Shown one piece after another: positions 1 to 12,055 of a stretch of 64,000 nt of DNA; within the stretch, counting starts at the first letter, position 1; every line of letters begins with the position of its first letter. The DNA is from Culex pipiens pallens (Eukaryota > Arthropoda > Insecta > Diptera > Culicidae): assembly GCF_016801865.2 (NCBI RefSeq), contig NC_068939.1:46338999-46402998 (forward strand), given 5' to 3'. The notes beneath the pieces are model-generated. The model had not been told where the DNA came from and made no database searches. It saw only the letters and a list, made by a program, of their open reading frames with translations. Position numbers and translations under genes: made by a program.

Positions 1-2365
1 CGATCTCGCCAGCGCGTCATCCCATCCGATCTCGCCAGCTCGTCATCCCGACCGATCTCGCCAGCCCGTCATCCCGACCGATCTCTCCTGCTCGCCACCC
101 AGCGTGGTCCTGTCCAAGTCAACGTCCAGCAACAAGTCCGATCTCGCCAGCCCGTCATCCCGTCCGATCTCGCCAGCTCGTCATCCCGTCCGATCCCTCC
201 TGCTCGCCACCCAGCGTGGTCCTGTCCAAGTCAACGTCCAGCAACAAGTCCGATCTCGCCAGCCCGTCATCCCATCCGATCTCGCCTGCTCGTCATCCCG
301 TTCGATCTCGCAAGCCCGTCATCCCGACCGATCTCTCCTGCTCGCAACCCAGCGTGGTCCTGTCCAAGTCAACGTCCAGCAACAAGTCCGATCTCGCCAG
401 CGCGTCATCCCATCCGATCTCGCCAGCTCGTCATCCCGACCGATCTCGCCAGCCCGTCATCCCGACCGATCCCTCCTGCTCGCCACCCAGCGTGGTCCTG
501 TCCAAGTCAACGTCCAGCAACAAGTCCGATCTCGCCAGCCCGTCATCCCATCCGATCTCGCCAGCTCGTCATCCCGACCGATCTCGCCAGCCCGTCATCC
601 CGTCCGATCTCGCCAGCCCGTCATCCCGTCCGATCTCGCCAGCTCGTCATCCCGTCCGATCTCGCCTGCTCGTCATCCCGTTCGATCTCGCAAGCCCGTC
701 ATCCCGACCGATCTCTCCTGCTCGCCACCCAGCGTGGTCCTGTCCAAGTCAACGTCCAGCAACAAGTCCGATCTCGCCAGCGCGTCATCCCATCCGATCT
801 CGCCAGCTCGTCATCCCGACCGATCTCGCCAGCCCGTCATCCCGTCCGATCTCGCCAGCTCGTCATCCCGTCCGATCCCTCCTGCTCGCCACCCAGCGTG
901 GTCCTGTCCAAGTCAACGTCCAGCAACAAGTCCGATCTCGCCAGCCCGTCATCCCGTCCGATCTCGCCAGCTCGTCATCCCGACCGATCCCTCCTGCTCG
1001 CCACCCAGCGTGGTCCTGTCCAAGTCAACGTCCAGCAACAAGTCCGATCTCGCCAGCCCGTCATCCCATCCGATCTCGCCAGCCCGTCATCCCGACCGAT
1101 CCCTCCTGCTCGCCACCCAGCGTGGTCCTGTCCAAGTCAACGTCCAGCAACAAGTCCGATCTCGCCAGCCCGTCATCCCATCCGATCTCGCCTGCTCGTC
1201 ATCCCGTTCGATCTCGCAAGCCCGTCATCCCGACCGATCTCTCCTGCTCGCCACCCAGCGTGGTCCTGTCCAAGTCAACGTCCAGCAACAAGTCCGATCT
1301 CGCCAGCCCGTCATCCCATCCGATCTCGCCTGCTCGTCATCCCGTTCGATCTCGCAAGCCCGTCATCCCGACCGATCTCTCCTGCTCGCCACCCAGCGTG
1401 GTCCTGTCCAAGTCAACGTCCAGCAACAAGTCCGATCTCGCCAGCCCGTCATCCCATCCGATCTCGCCAGCTCGTCATCCCGACCGATCCCTCCTGCTCG
1501 CCACCCAGCGTGGTCCTGTCCAAGTCAACGTCCAGCAACAAGTCCGATCTCGCCAGCCCGTCATCCCATCCGATCTCGCCAGCTCGTCATCCCGACCGAT
1601 CTCGCCAGCCCGTCATCCCGTCCGATCTCTCCTGTTCGCCACCCAGCGTGGTCCTGTCCAAGTCAACGTCCAGCAACAAGTCCGATCTCGCCAGCCCGTC
1701 ATCCCATCCGATCTCGCCTGCTCGTCATCCCGTTCGATCTCGCAAGCCCGTCATCCCGACCGATCTCTCCTGCTCGCCACCCAGCGTGGTCCTGTCCAAG
1801 TCAACGTCCAGCAACAAGTCCGATCTCGCCAGCCCGTCATCCCATCCGATCTCGCCTGCTCGTCATCCCGATCGATCTCGCCAGCCCGTCATCCCGACCG
1901 ATCTCTCCTGCTCGCCACCCAGCGTGGTCCTGTCCAAGTCAACGTCCAGCAACAAGTCCGATCTCGCCAGCCCGTCATCCCGTCCGATCTCGCCAGCTCG
2001 TCATCCCGACCGATCCCTCCTGCTCGCCACCCAGCGTGGTCTTGTCCAAGTCAACGTCCAGCAACAAGTCCGATCTCGCCAGCCCGTCATCCCATCCGAT
2101 CTCGCCAGCTCGTCATCCCGACCGATCTCGCCAGCCCGTCATCCCGACCGATCCCTCCTGCTCGCCACCCAGCGTGGTCCTGTCCAAGTCAACGTCCAGC
2201 AACAAGTCCGATCTCGCCAGCCCGTCATCCCATCCGATCTCGCCTGCTCGTCATCCCGTTCGATCTCGCAAGCCCGTCATCCCGACCGATCTCTCCTGCT
2301 CGCCACCCAGCGTGGTCCTGTCCAAGTCAACGTCCAGCAACAAGTCCGATCTCGCCAGCGCGTCA
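1..2365 (+). repeat. Composite GC-rich satellite (26-bp and 60-bp modules)
   Basis: Two modules alternate to the window edge. One is a 26-bp unit built on CGATCTCGCCAGCCCGTCAT plus CCCGTC. The other is a 60-bp unit that starts CGATCYCTCCTGCTCGCC and ends CAGCAACAAGTC. Because 26 is not a multiple of three, each step of the short unit changes frame. All three plus-strand frames still stay open for 530 to 788 codons, giving Ser/Pro/Arg-rich text with no domain. The array decays over 2366-2425 and then meets AT-rich DNA. The left end is outside the window, so the full length is unknown. I read it as satellite DNA, not a protein gene: the three frames are equally open and no start context or splice site stands out. 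Confidence 0.93.
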
Positions 2366-2425
2366 TCGAGCGTGGTCCTGATTCTTCGAAATCGTCATCC
2401 GACTTGGTCCTGTCCAGCGCGACCT

Positions 2426-3387
2426 CAAATAAAAATTTTCATTTACTTATTGTTGTTTTTCTGTTTTTAATTTACATTACAAATACATAAGAAGATTAAC
2501 ATTTTTTTACATTAACCGTATATTAAAACATTATTTTATTGAATATCATTACTTTTAAAACACAGAATTTAAAAAATAATGTCTTCAAATCAATTTCTTT
2601 TCAGTGCATTCAATTTCAACATCAATTTTCATTAAAAAAAAGAAATTTCAAGCAAGAGAATAACATTTAATTGAAAAATTCTTGGAAAATTCATTGTACA
2701 TAAGTGCAGTTGAATAGCAATCATTAATTTGGTTAAGGGGGTTGAGGGGTGGTCTTAGAAAATTGATGAACCCACTATGATAAACATGGAAATGTGACTT
2801 AAATAGTTAAGAGCAGATTGCTCTCGAATTTTTATAAGGTACAATATTGATGGGAGGCAGTGGTTGTTCGCCTATTGAAGACTTTTGGTCATCCGCTGCC
2901 TGATTTTGAAGAGAGAGGGCGGGAAGGCTAGTTGAAGAAAATATTTGCTCTTTGTTATAGTCTAACGGAGCCAGCAAGTATCCTGCATATCGGTCAGTAA
3001 AAACTGCTACAACAACCAACACTAGTCTTAAACCGTTGGTAACACTTAATTATTCCAAGCACCCAGATGCAAAAAAACAAAAGCACAATACATCTGCCAG
3101 GACTTTTCCACATGAACTCGCTTTTCGATGTAGTTTTCCCACCAGGAAAGCCTGGTTCCAGGACCGCAAACTAAAGCTTTCTGCTTCCATTGAGACGTTC
3201 TGACATTTGTTTCATGTTTACCATTCAAAACACATCACAACTACGTAGTAACCATTGAAAATAAAAGCTCAATTGGCGTCGGCATTCGTAGTTTTTGAGA
3301 CACCGGACGTCGATCCAATGCGCACCTTGGGGACAGAACGGACAACCCTTTTTCCTTCTGGAATGTGTTCATTGGACCATCCCCTAC
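2426..3387. other. AT-rich DNA, no feature recognised
   Basis: Low-GC sequence after the satellite. Short open frames on the minus strand at 2807-3022 and 3046-3228 have no recognisable domain or start context. Nothing else is supported. Confidence 0.6.
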
Positions 3388-3635
3388 TCACCTGTCTTTA
3401 TTCCGAGTGAATCCATGTTGTCCCCTGGCCTGTAGGTTCGATTGAACGAAAAGCACAAAAATCCCATAGTAATTTCCATGTAAACTTGAAACCGCTGGGG
3501 ACAGGCCAATTCTCAACCAAATGGGCTGATATTTGGCATGAGAGTCCCTATGGGTACCCTCTACAAGGGGAACCTCGGTTTGCCGTAATCTGAGAACTTT
3601 TTTGTTTGGCTGAAACACCCTAGTAAATATGGGTA
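3388..3635 (-). repeat. Half copy of the GGGTG-end foldback family
   Basis: Around 3455-3627 the sequence carries the same ordered motifs as the right arm of the hairpin element at 43253-44239: CCATGTAAACTT, GAGCTGATATTTGGCATGA-like text, CCCTATGGG, CTACAAGGGGAACC and GAGAACTTTTT, ending in CACCCTAGTA. No opposite arm is present, so it is a solo half or truncated copy. The open frame across it is incidental. Confidence 0.6.
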
Positions 3636-4189
3636 TTCGGCGCCGTCGCTCCGTGCCATACTTTCATACACTTAGGAGGCCCAGGGCGGCGAAGTCCTTG
3701 CAGATAAAAAGGAAGACACTAGTGGTTGGTACTAGCAATGGTGGCCGACAGCTATAAAGACAACTTCGTTTCGTGTGAATTGTTGAAACTCATGATATTG
3801 CCCTGATTAGTGCGTCCCTCCCGGGAATTCCCGAAACGAAATTCCTGGGATTTTTTTTCCAAAGCCGGGAATTTATGAATCCCAGGAATTTTAATAATTT
3901 GTCCCGGGAATTTCTAAAATTGAAAAAAAAAACAAATTTTGGTCTGGAAACTCAGATTTGGTTGTAGATATAGATGAATAGATGAATAGTTGAATACATA
4001 GTAATCGATACGAATTTCAAAGCTTTAAAATGTGTATTCAGCATTTACCAGATTTACCTGCATTAATTTCTTTTATTGAGAAAAATTGTTGAAATTTTAG
4101 TTTACAGATCCGCAAAATGCCTAGCGCTTTGAATATTTTCTTTTTAATTTTTTATATTTTTAAAAGACTTTGTATTATATTTACGCATA

Positions 4190-5770
4190 CAGTAGTTGTT
4201 CGGTAACTGGGCTGAGAACGTAGCCCAGTCACCGAATGCTGTTCGCTAACTGGGCTGAACGAAAAATAACGATACATAATATGTTTTTGATGAAATATTG
4301 CAAACTTTGCACCAAATTCTCCACCCTTGCAAATAATATCTGCACACCAAATATTTGCACACTTGAATTCCTACCCCTTCTCCCCCCCCCGCTCGCCTAT
4401 AGTGGTGCGTGTCTCGATTGAGCTTTGATGCTTTCGAACAGTTTCAAACAGGGGAGTGTGTCTTAGATAGTTTTTTTCTGCTGTAGTTTGAGGTGTGCAC
4501 TTTGTTGGAGAGCTTTCTACAACTTTCACGATTGTTGCAAAATCTCTGAAATCCGCAATAGGGGCAGGGGGGGCAGAATGGCCCGCCTAAGTAAAATGCG
4601 CCAAAAACCATAGAAAAACATGAAAACATATGAATTCAGTGTAGTAGGCTTATGCTTTGGGATGTTCCCTTCAATGTTGTATACTTAATTGATGAAAATT
4701 TTTAGCTTAAAACAATTTTTGAGCCACTTTAAAAAAAATGTTTTTTCGACTACTTTTCCAGGGTGCGGGGCAGAATGGGCCACCCTGCGGGGCAGAATGG
4801 GCCACCTTAGAAAACAAGCCATTTCGTCTAATACAACGTTGAAGGGAGATAAGAAATGACTTAAGGTACCTTTCTAACATAGTTTCCATGAAGTTAGACC
4901 ACTTTTATAAAAATAGTCACTTACCAAAACCAACATTTTTGAAAATAGTGTTAATATGTTGAAAAAGGACACTATTTTTAAAAATAATCATCAAAACAAC
5001 TAAAAAATCAACTATTGTTGCATTAAAGGTGATTTGTGAAGCTACCAGGAGTGAAATAATCCATTTAATCCAAATTTCAAAACATTTGATTGTTTTTATA
5101 AGGCAGGATAAGGGTGGTCCATTCTGCCCCCAAGTGGATTTTAATTTAACACTTCCACCACCAAGTCTCTAAATGATTTCAAGGTTCCGTTGTTGTTTGT
5201 ATACCTTGGTAGTAACATCTAGTAACGTTATAAGCATTGAGCAAACTTTTTCAAACAATCCAACTTTTCAGAAAGCTTATTTAAAAACCTCAAAATAAAC
5301 AACATTTGTGTGGTTTTTCAATAAATTTACATTTTTGCTCATAATTCGAAAAATACAATGAATTCAAACGTCGTTTTCGGTATGGTGATGTTATTTGACG
5401 TCCTTTATAAGACCCTTGCCTTACAATTGGTCTAAATCCATTCTTAAGCCCAAAACCAAGGGTGGCCCATTCTGCCCCCCTGGTCCATTCTGCCCTCCCT
5501 GCCCCTATCAAAATAAAAGTTACTCAAACTTATTTACAATGATTACTTTTCATATTTCTTTAATTGTGACTTGAAATTACATAAAAGCTTGAAGAAAAGT
5601 TTATTTTATTTGTTAAACATGATTTATGCATCCATTAACCCCTCGGTGATTTCGGTTTGTTTTGGTTTTTTGACGTTTGTCTGCTTTTTAACTGGGCTAC
5701 GGCCCAGTTATCGAGCGCCCAGTTAAAAAGCAGCCCAGTCAAGCAACGCCCAGTTACCGAACAACTACTG
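4190..5770. mobile_element. pogo/Tc1-type MITE nested in the hAT-like element
   Basis: Terminal inverted repeats start CAGTAGTTGTTCGGTAACTG on the left and end in the complement at 5770. Each is bordered by TA (4188-4189 and 5771-5772). Sub-terminal copies of AACTGGGC and GCCCAGT occur at both ends. A CAGT start with a TA target duplication matches the pogo branch of Tc1/mariner. There is no transposase frame. A third element sits inside at 4561-5505. A related fragment lies near 8790-8835. Confidence 0.75.
4561..5505. mobile_element. Innermost MITE with GGGGCAGGG ends
   Basis: The ends GGGGCAGGGGGGGCAGAATG and its near complement at 5482-5505 are flanked by TA (4559-4560, 5506-5507). Motifs GGGCAGAATGG and its complement recur near both ends (4565, 4750-4810, 5115, 5465-5495). 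The element is 945 bp and has no coding potential. It interrupts the pogo-like element, so it is the youngest of the three layers. Confidence 0.72.
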
Positions 5771-6305
5771 TATTCATAAATTTAAATTTGAAAAAAATAT
5801 CATATTAAATTACTTTTCATCAAACACAATTTGTAAAATATGTTTTACATAAAACAAGAAATTCAAAACATATCTAGAATTTAACACAGGCTGGTTTCAT
5901 TTTATTTGGTGTCGCTTTTTGTTTTTTATACATTTTCAAAGAAATTTTTCAAGCTTTTCTAATCATGTCATATAAAAATATATTTATATATTATTTATAT
6001 ACACATATTTATGACAGACTTAATAAATTTGAACCAGAGAATAAAAAAAATTAGTTCATTTAAAATCCAAAGCACAACAATGAAAAAAACATTTTTAATT
6101 TCATTTAAGCAATTTCAAAACATTCGTCCTTAAATTGTGCATTATCACCAATCTATATTATTGAGCTAGTTCTATGAATTTTAGCTTGAAAACATAAAAA
6201 ATATAATGAATATATAGATTTTATGACTGTTTCAAAAATTTCCCGGTATCCTGGGAATTCCCAGGAAATTCAAAACCTGGGAAAATTGGAAGCTCTAGCC
6301 CTGAT

Positions 6306-7805
6306 ATACAGTTCAAATTAACAGGATGTCCCTTCTTTAACATCGTTGATCGGAAAAAGAAATACCTTCCTGTCGTGATCGGGGACTTTCTTTTATAATA
6401 AAAACACAGATATTTTGCAATTAACAAACAACACGTCTTATTCCACACAAATTAACCACAAAACTGATTTGACAATCATTATTCTCTCTTTCGCTGGCCG
6501 CGCGCGTCTAGTTGTTTTCTCGCTTGTTGTTCTCTCTCGCAGCTCGCTAGCGCGCTCTCGATCTCGCACTCAATCCGCAATCTGTCCTAACAAGGCAATT
6601 TTCATGAAGGTGCGCACTTTTTGTTGCGCTCTAAACTCTTATTTATGAATTATATCAATCTTATAATAAATACTCATTTAATAATTTATTACATATTCAA
6701 TCCTGCAACCCATAATCCCTTCACTTCCCATAAAAACTAAGTCATTTTCTATTTTATTATACTAACTGAAGTACCTACTGCACAAGGATGCATATTTTTT
6801 GACTTTTTTGGTTCTGTGAAATACAAAATTGATCTTTTTTTATGGATTTATTTATAATTTTTACGTGTACTATCTTGTTAAGCTTTTGTTTTTTTTTTAA
6901 TTTGTAGTCATTATCAAACAAACAATTGAAATCAATTAATTCAGAAACCACCTTGCAAACCCCTGATCAATCAATACAACGACAAGCTATTTGCATAAAA
7001 AGGCAAGAGGACATGTACGAATGACTCAGTTCAAGTCCTTTATGCGCGCAATTCTCTAACCTTTTGAGTTCTTTCTCTCACACTTCAAACCTAAACACAG
7101 CGACGGAATTCCTCCTTTTTTCTAAGCACAACAACAAAAAGCAAGAAACTTCGTGAACATAATCTCTCACCCCATCGAGTCCAGCCGGGGCGGAAATTCC
7201 ACAAAGCAGTACGCCTCAAGTTGTGCGCGGGTATTCTCTCGCGTATGACCCTCAGCGAGCGAGCGGATTTAGAGAGTGAGAGAGAAAGGACAGAGGACAG
7301 AGAGTCGCGTGCGCAACCTTTACCGAAGCGCGAACGAACGCGCGCGCGCGACCGAGACTTGGCGAGCCCACAGACGCAATCAGGGACGCAGTTTTATGTT
7401 ATTTTTGTTTTTTTTTGTGATGATTTCCCCGCAGTCGCCATCGCTGTCGGGTGAGGCAAAATTCTCTATGAAAACTGAAAGGTTATGATAAGAGTTTTTT
7501 TTATGATTGATTAAAAATATTATTAGCTTGTAATTTTTTCTATTTATTCCTTGATTTATTTGATGTCATAAAATGATTATTAAAGCATTTTGAGAAACTT
7601 TTGTTTTACGAAAAACTCTGGATTCATTGTGTTGTTTTAATATTTTGTATGTCTTTCATTTTATAACATATTTTGTTAAAAAATGTTTGCTTGAAAATGC
7701 CACCAGATCGATCTGATGGTTGTCCAATCCTGATCGAAATTTGTGCCAAATCTGTGCCAAATCTGTGCAGCTATTCAACAGTTGGTCTTAAATAAAAATC
7801 TTCGA
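6306..7805. other. Unclassified spacer with two CG/GA-rich patches
   Basis: Mostly AT-rich. Two patches differ: 6480-6580 (CTCTCTCGC and GCGCGCG runs) and 7200-7400 (GAGAGAGAAAGGACAGAGGACAGAGAG, then CGCGCGCGCG). GAGA-type motifs are common in insect promoters, but I see no clear initiator, splice sites or coding frame. I leave the function open. Confidence 0.4.
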
Positions 7806-7807
7806 TA

Positions 7808-8201
7808 CAGTCCAGACTCGATTATCCGAAGCCTCGATTATCCGAAGTTTCTATTATCCAAAGTTCGATTATCCGAAGGTTTGTATGAGACTTCGGATCA
7901 TCGAATCACGAACAAAAAAAAATCTTATTTTTTCATTTTCCTGTTTTTAACATTAAATTCGAGTTCTGCGAGCCCATTTTAGTCAAATTTTAAGAGTTGA
8001 TTTGACATTTTTTCAATATTTCATCACCGCAATTTCCGCTATCTTGGATTTAAAAAAAAAATTGAATAACTTTAGCGTAGTTAAGAGGTCATACTTAATA
8101 AGCTCGACAATAAAAAATAAGCCGAGGAAATTTTTTTTTTCGTGATTCGATTATCCAAAGTGAAATTTTTCCGAGGCCTTCGGATAGTCGAGTCTGGACT
8201 G
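7808..8201. mobile_element. 394-bp TA-flanked MITE (CAGTCCAGACTCGATTATCC ends)
   Basis: The left end CAGTCCAGACTCGATTATCC is mirrored at 8176-8201 and flanked by TA (7806-7807, 8202-8203). ATTATCCGAAG is repeated four times just inside the left end. Pogo-like type. A second, right-truncated copy lies at 12056-12215. Confidence 0.8.
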
Positions 8202-9349
8202 TATTTTTCGAGCTACCCATTTCAATCATATAGAAAATTTGATTGAAATCGAAAAATTACGATTTTTCTGTGGTTTCCGGTTTAAAATCAAACATTTTTT
8301 TCCTTTTCGAACATGTTTAGAGGACCAAACAGGCATCTTTTGAGTAAAGAGAAGAATGAAGAACAAAATTAGGAGACATATTTTTTGAAATAATCGTGAC
8401 CTTGGAAAAAAAATAGAAAATCTGTTCAAAAAAATTCAATGCTCTCATTTTTTATGAAATGCATCGTTTTCAAGTTATTGCTATATAAGGGTAAATTTCA
8501 GGTATCAATTTGTATACAGTACTTGTGAGGGCCTCGTGGCGCGGTGGTTAGCGGCTTCGGCTGCCAATCCTTGAGTTGCTAAAATCTAGTTAAAAGCAAA
8601 CGTCAGTGTATGCCAAAAAATTTTATCAACAAATAAAAATGAATGTTACCACGTTACCAGGAAATGTCATGTTATATTCAATAAAGGTATGCTCTGAAAT
8701 TTTTTTTCTGAATAACCTTATTTTCTTCTGTTGATAAAATATTATGCATCGATGTTTCCCTCGTCATTTTTCGATCAGCCTAGTAAGCGGGCATCATTCG
8801 GGAACAGGGCTACGTTATCAGCCCAGTTACCAAACAAATAATGGACTTTTTTTTAGTTAAAATTGTATCCATATATTTCAACTTCTGAAACATTTTTTTT
8901 TTAATCGCTGAGAAAATTCTCTATAATTTTATATTTTGAGCTCTAAAATTGTGTCTATAAAATAAATCTGTAAAATTTTCCCATGTTTCGATTAAAAATA
9001 ATTTCATAATATCAAAATCAGGCATAACACTTCAAAGTTTGTGTTTCTAGCCTTTTTGAATTGTAAATCGTGATTGAATCTGATTGAACACTCTGAAAAA
9101 ATGAAGAAAATTAGATTTTCTAGTTGGTAGGTGTTATCCGGAGTGACAGCGATTTATTATATTTTATTTATTTTGGAACACATCTTTAATTTTTTTCAAT
9201 CATATTTTTTTCAAAAATCATATCTCCGTGATTTTTTTTAACATTTCCAGAAAGTAAAAAAAAATACTTTCTGTAAAAAAATCATTAAAAACGAGTATTT
9301 TTTTTAAGAGTGTATAATTTTTTTCTGAGTTGACCATTACCACCTATAA
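8202..9349. other. AT-rich spacer with a tRNA-like head and a MITE remnant
   Basis: Apart from the tRNA-like head at 8524-8566 and a short remnant of the GCCCAGTTAC family near 8790-8835, nothing is recognised. The remnant reads GGGAACAGGGCTACGTTATC followed by AGCCCAGTTACC. Confidence 0.5.
8524..8566 (+). repeat. 5' half of a tRNA-derived SINE head
   Basis: GTGGCGCGGTGGTTAGCGGC contains a good pol III A box (TGGCGCGGTGG), followed by CTTCGGCTGCCAATCC. The expected B box (GGTTCGAATCC) is missing and the text changes abruptly, so this is a truncated or recombined SINE, not a tRNA gene. Confidence 0.6.
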
Positions 9350-9494
9350 GGGAGCTTTCTTTAATTTAATTAGAAACCCTTTCCCCCCCCTCCCTCTAGT
9401 AAAAAAAATTCCATACAATTTTTTTGAAAATTGTATGGAGCGGCCTCCGACCCCCCTCCCTCCTAACTGCGTTACGTAATAAAAGAACGCTCCC
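9350..9494. mobile_element. 145-bp MITE with ATAA target duplication
   Basis: Ends GGGAGCTTTCTTTAATTTAA and TTACGTAATAAAAGAACGCT followed by CCC are imperfect inverted repeats. ATAA flanks both sides (9346-9349, 9495-9498). The centre is a C-rich / G-rich hairpin (CCCCCCCCTCCCTC opposite GACCCCCCTCCCTCC). Confidence 0.65.
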
Positions 9495-10405
9495 ATAACA
9501 TCACTGAAGACTCTAAATCGATCAGAAAATCTCTTCCCGAGATGCAAATTTCCTATTTTGAGCATACAATTTTTGTATGAATAACTGCCAAAATTGTACG
9601 AACAAACCAATGATGCAATATAAAAAAAAAACATTTTTGGGAATTGGGAAGCCCCGCAAAAAGTATCAAAAGATATTTTGATGAAAATGGTCCGAATCCA
9701 TACTAATGACACTTTATGATGTTTTAAATGAATCGCTCAATGGGGACCTAAAATGAAGCTTAGTTTGCTGATATTATTGTTTACAGCGATAAAGCTTATT
9801 TTTCTGAGTACAGTGACCCTTTGTACGACCACAAACGTTTAAAATGGATTCCTTCTTGACCTTCTTGACAGAAAAGTTCCTACTTGACAGCTCGTTCCAA
9901 GGGGACCATAGTTGATCCATCGAAAAAATGTTGTCTTGTCAATATTTTTTTTGCATTAAAATGAAAAAAAGTGATCAGAAATGGTTTTTAATCATGTTTT
10001 TACCCTCTTGTACATAAAAATTTACATAGGGCTTTAGTACCCAATTCTTTTTATAAGGGTCCTATAAGCTGTGGGATTCCCTATGTTTATAGGACCTTTT
10101 GAAATAAAACTGTATAATTGAAAATTTACATTTCGAATAAACGAATTAGAAAAAAAAAATAACTCACTGCAGATTTCACCGAGAATCCAAATGTACGTCA
10201 CATGTTTTTGCCCTCGTTGACAGGAGGAGTCGGCTGCGGCCAGCCACCACTGATAAGCCAGACTCTGGCTGAACTGGCTCCGTTAACGACCACGACAGCG
10301 CACATGTTCCGACGGGCCCGTACCTTGTGAGCGAGAGAAAGAGAGACCTCGCGCACGGGCACAGGTCTCCGGGCCGGGCGCAAGCGAAATCCGATTGTGC
10401 AGAAA
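9495..10405. other. Spacer upstream of the leader exon
   Basis: AT-rich to about 10190. A short hairpin at 10055-10110 (GGTCCTATAAG / CTTATAGGACC-like) matches the ends of the 39413-39566 MITE family. From 10200 the sequence becomes GC-rich (about 10300-10400 includes CGCGCACGGGC and CCGGGCCGGGCGC), as expected just upstream of a promoter. Confidence 0.45.
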
Positions 10406-10446
10406 AATTTAAATTGCCCCCGTCGAGCGGTTCGGTTGGTCAGTCA
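10406..10446 (+). promoter_or_regulatory. Core promoter: TATA-like box plus initiator
   Basis: AAATTTAAAT at 10406-10415 lies about 30 bases before the insect initiator TCAGTC at 10440-10445, which gives A+1 at 10442. The spacing is what a TATA/Inr promoter needs. The GC-rich block upstream and the ATG-free leader downstream support it. No downstream promoter element is visible at +28. Confidence 0.5.
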
Positions 10447-10945
10447 CAAGTCGAGCGTTGAGCTGGAAACATTCGAAGAGTCTTTTTGAGTTTGTAAACT
10501 TTTTTGTTTTTGAGCAATCAGTTGGTGGTATCCTGTCCTGGGTCAGTCGATTCCTGTGGTGCTAAGAGAAGAAGAACTTCAACAAGCGAGGAACTTTATT
10601 TGGAGAGGTGATAAGTCAAAACCTGTGGGCTGTTGAGCGAATTCCTGAATTTGTTACCATTTCTTGGCGTTTTTGTCGTCGTCGTCGTCGTTTACTACCG
10701 TGTGTGATATAATACAAGTATATAAACGGAATTTCTGCAGAGAAAAACCAAAGAGCCTCAAAGGAAATTTAAAAAAGAAGGCATCAACCGAGGAGTTGTG
10801 TGTTGTGAAAATCTGCGCAAAAGCATTAAAGTGTTGGGTTGGAAGAAGAGAAAAAGCAGCGCGCCATCGGTGTAGACGAGTGAAGAAAACCGTATAATTG
10901 ATAGGCTTGGAACTCGGACGTGGACACGGACCAACAGGTACACAG
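10442..10945 (+). other. Non-coding leader exon (ATG-free 5' UTR), probably of the cysteine dioxygenase gene
   Basis: About 504 bases run from the initiator to a good donor, CACAG|GTAAAT, at 10945/10946. A weaker alternative donor is ACAG|GTACAC at 10937/10938. The segment contains no ATG at all, although roughly eight would be expected by chance, which is typical of a selected 5' leader. The next + strand exon with an acceptor and a coding start is 18290-18644. Joining the two is inference: it implies a 7.3-kb first intron. The leader could instead belong to another isoform or a non-coding RNA. Confidence 0.5.
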
Positions 10946-11336
10946 GTAAATATTAACCAACTGGGTCGGCAGGGGTCAAGTAGGAGAGAAACAAGATGGA
11001 ATTTTAGAAAACCCTAAATCAATCGTGGAATTTAAATGTAAAAAATTCTATAAAATGTTTGAAGTGCTGTTAATTTAATTCAGGTCATTAAATAAGAAAT
11101 CTAAGAATATAATCCCCACATTGGAAGCTTGCTAAAAAAAAATCAGGGGCAAAATATATCAACACATCAATATTTTATTTAAAAAAAATTCAAGCAGAAA
11201 TTCATGTCGAAATATTGAAAACTATATTTCAAATTGCTTCAAATATGATAACAGGCAAAATTTTTATAATATCTAAGAATATCATGAAAATATTTCTTGT
11301 TTTAATTAAAAACATTCATTTTTACACACTAAGATT

Positions 11337-11570
11337 TTTTATACCGAATTCGGTAAAGCTTGTCGAATTTTCAACTGCTGAATAGTTCGGTAAACTGAAA
11401 ATAACCGAATTTGGTAAAAACTTACCGATATTCGGTAATGACGTTCAAAATTGTTCATCGTACAACCGAAATTCGGTAAAATTTTGTTCATTTTGACAGA
11501 TGGTTTACCGATCTAAACTTTACCGATTTTTCAACTACTGAATTGAATTGAATAAGCAAACTGAAAATAA
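11337..11570. repeat. ACCGAATTCGGTAAA-type dispersed repeat
   Basis: CCGAATTCGGTAAA and its complements (TTTACCGA, ACCGAAATTCGGTAAA) recur at least six times. TTTTCAACTGCTGAAT on the left pairs with TTTTCAACTACTGAAT on the right. It looks like a degenerate palindromic element; the exact ends are unclear. Confidence 0.5.
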
Positions 11571-12055
11571 ATAAAAAAAAATCAGAAGCATTGAAAAAGT
11601 ATTCTAAAAAAAATTTCTTGGTTCATTAGTCCAATGCAACTTCAATTTCTAGCTTTTATTCGTCGCACCCTACAAACCTAGGCTTGCCACAAATACAGAT
11701 TTTTTTGCACAAGCTCAAAAATCAAACTATCAAGTTACAATAAATTTGAGAAGTATTTTTAAAATTCAAAAGACAAACATTTTCAACATTGGCTTGTTTT
11801 CTTTTCGGTTAAAATATTTTTCTTAAAAGTTATACTCGATTTAGTGTTTGGTCTGCGCAAAAAAAAAACTGTAGTTGTTGCAAGCCTGTCCACATCCCCC
11901 AAAAAAACAGAAGACAAAAAAAAAATGCTAGAAAATTCAATTTAAATTGAATTTTTTTTAAAATAGAATGTAAACATTAAAGAATAAATTGTACATTTTA
12001 TTTTTGCATTTTAAATCAAATAAAGCTTTTAACTTATATGACAGGAATTATAATA

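Larger units (their letters stand above)
3808..6297. mobile_element. Outer hAT-like non-autonomous element with 8-bp TSD
   Basis: The 8-bp repeat GCCCTGAT lies immediately outside at 3800-3807 and 6298-6305. The ends are imperfect inverted repeats (TAGTGCGTCCC on the left; TAGAGCTTCCA read from the right), with many CCCGGGAATT / CCTGGGAATTCCCAGG motifs just inside both ends. An 8-bp duplication is typical of hAT transposases. There is no transposase frame, so the element is non-autonomous. Its middle is occupied by a later insertion at 4190-5770. Confidence 0.6.

Noticed and set aside
104..2490. Three overlapping plus-strand frames of 530-788 codons, Ser/Pro/Arg-rich
   Set aside because: All three frames of one satellite are equally open; no reason to prefer one as a protein.
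9344..9712. 122-codon minus-strand frame
   Set aside because: It overlaps the 145-bp MITE and AT-rich DNA; composition gives low-complexity residues only.
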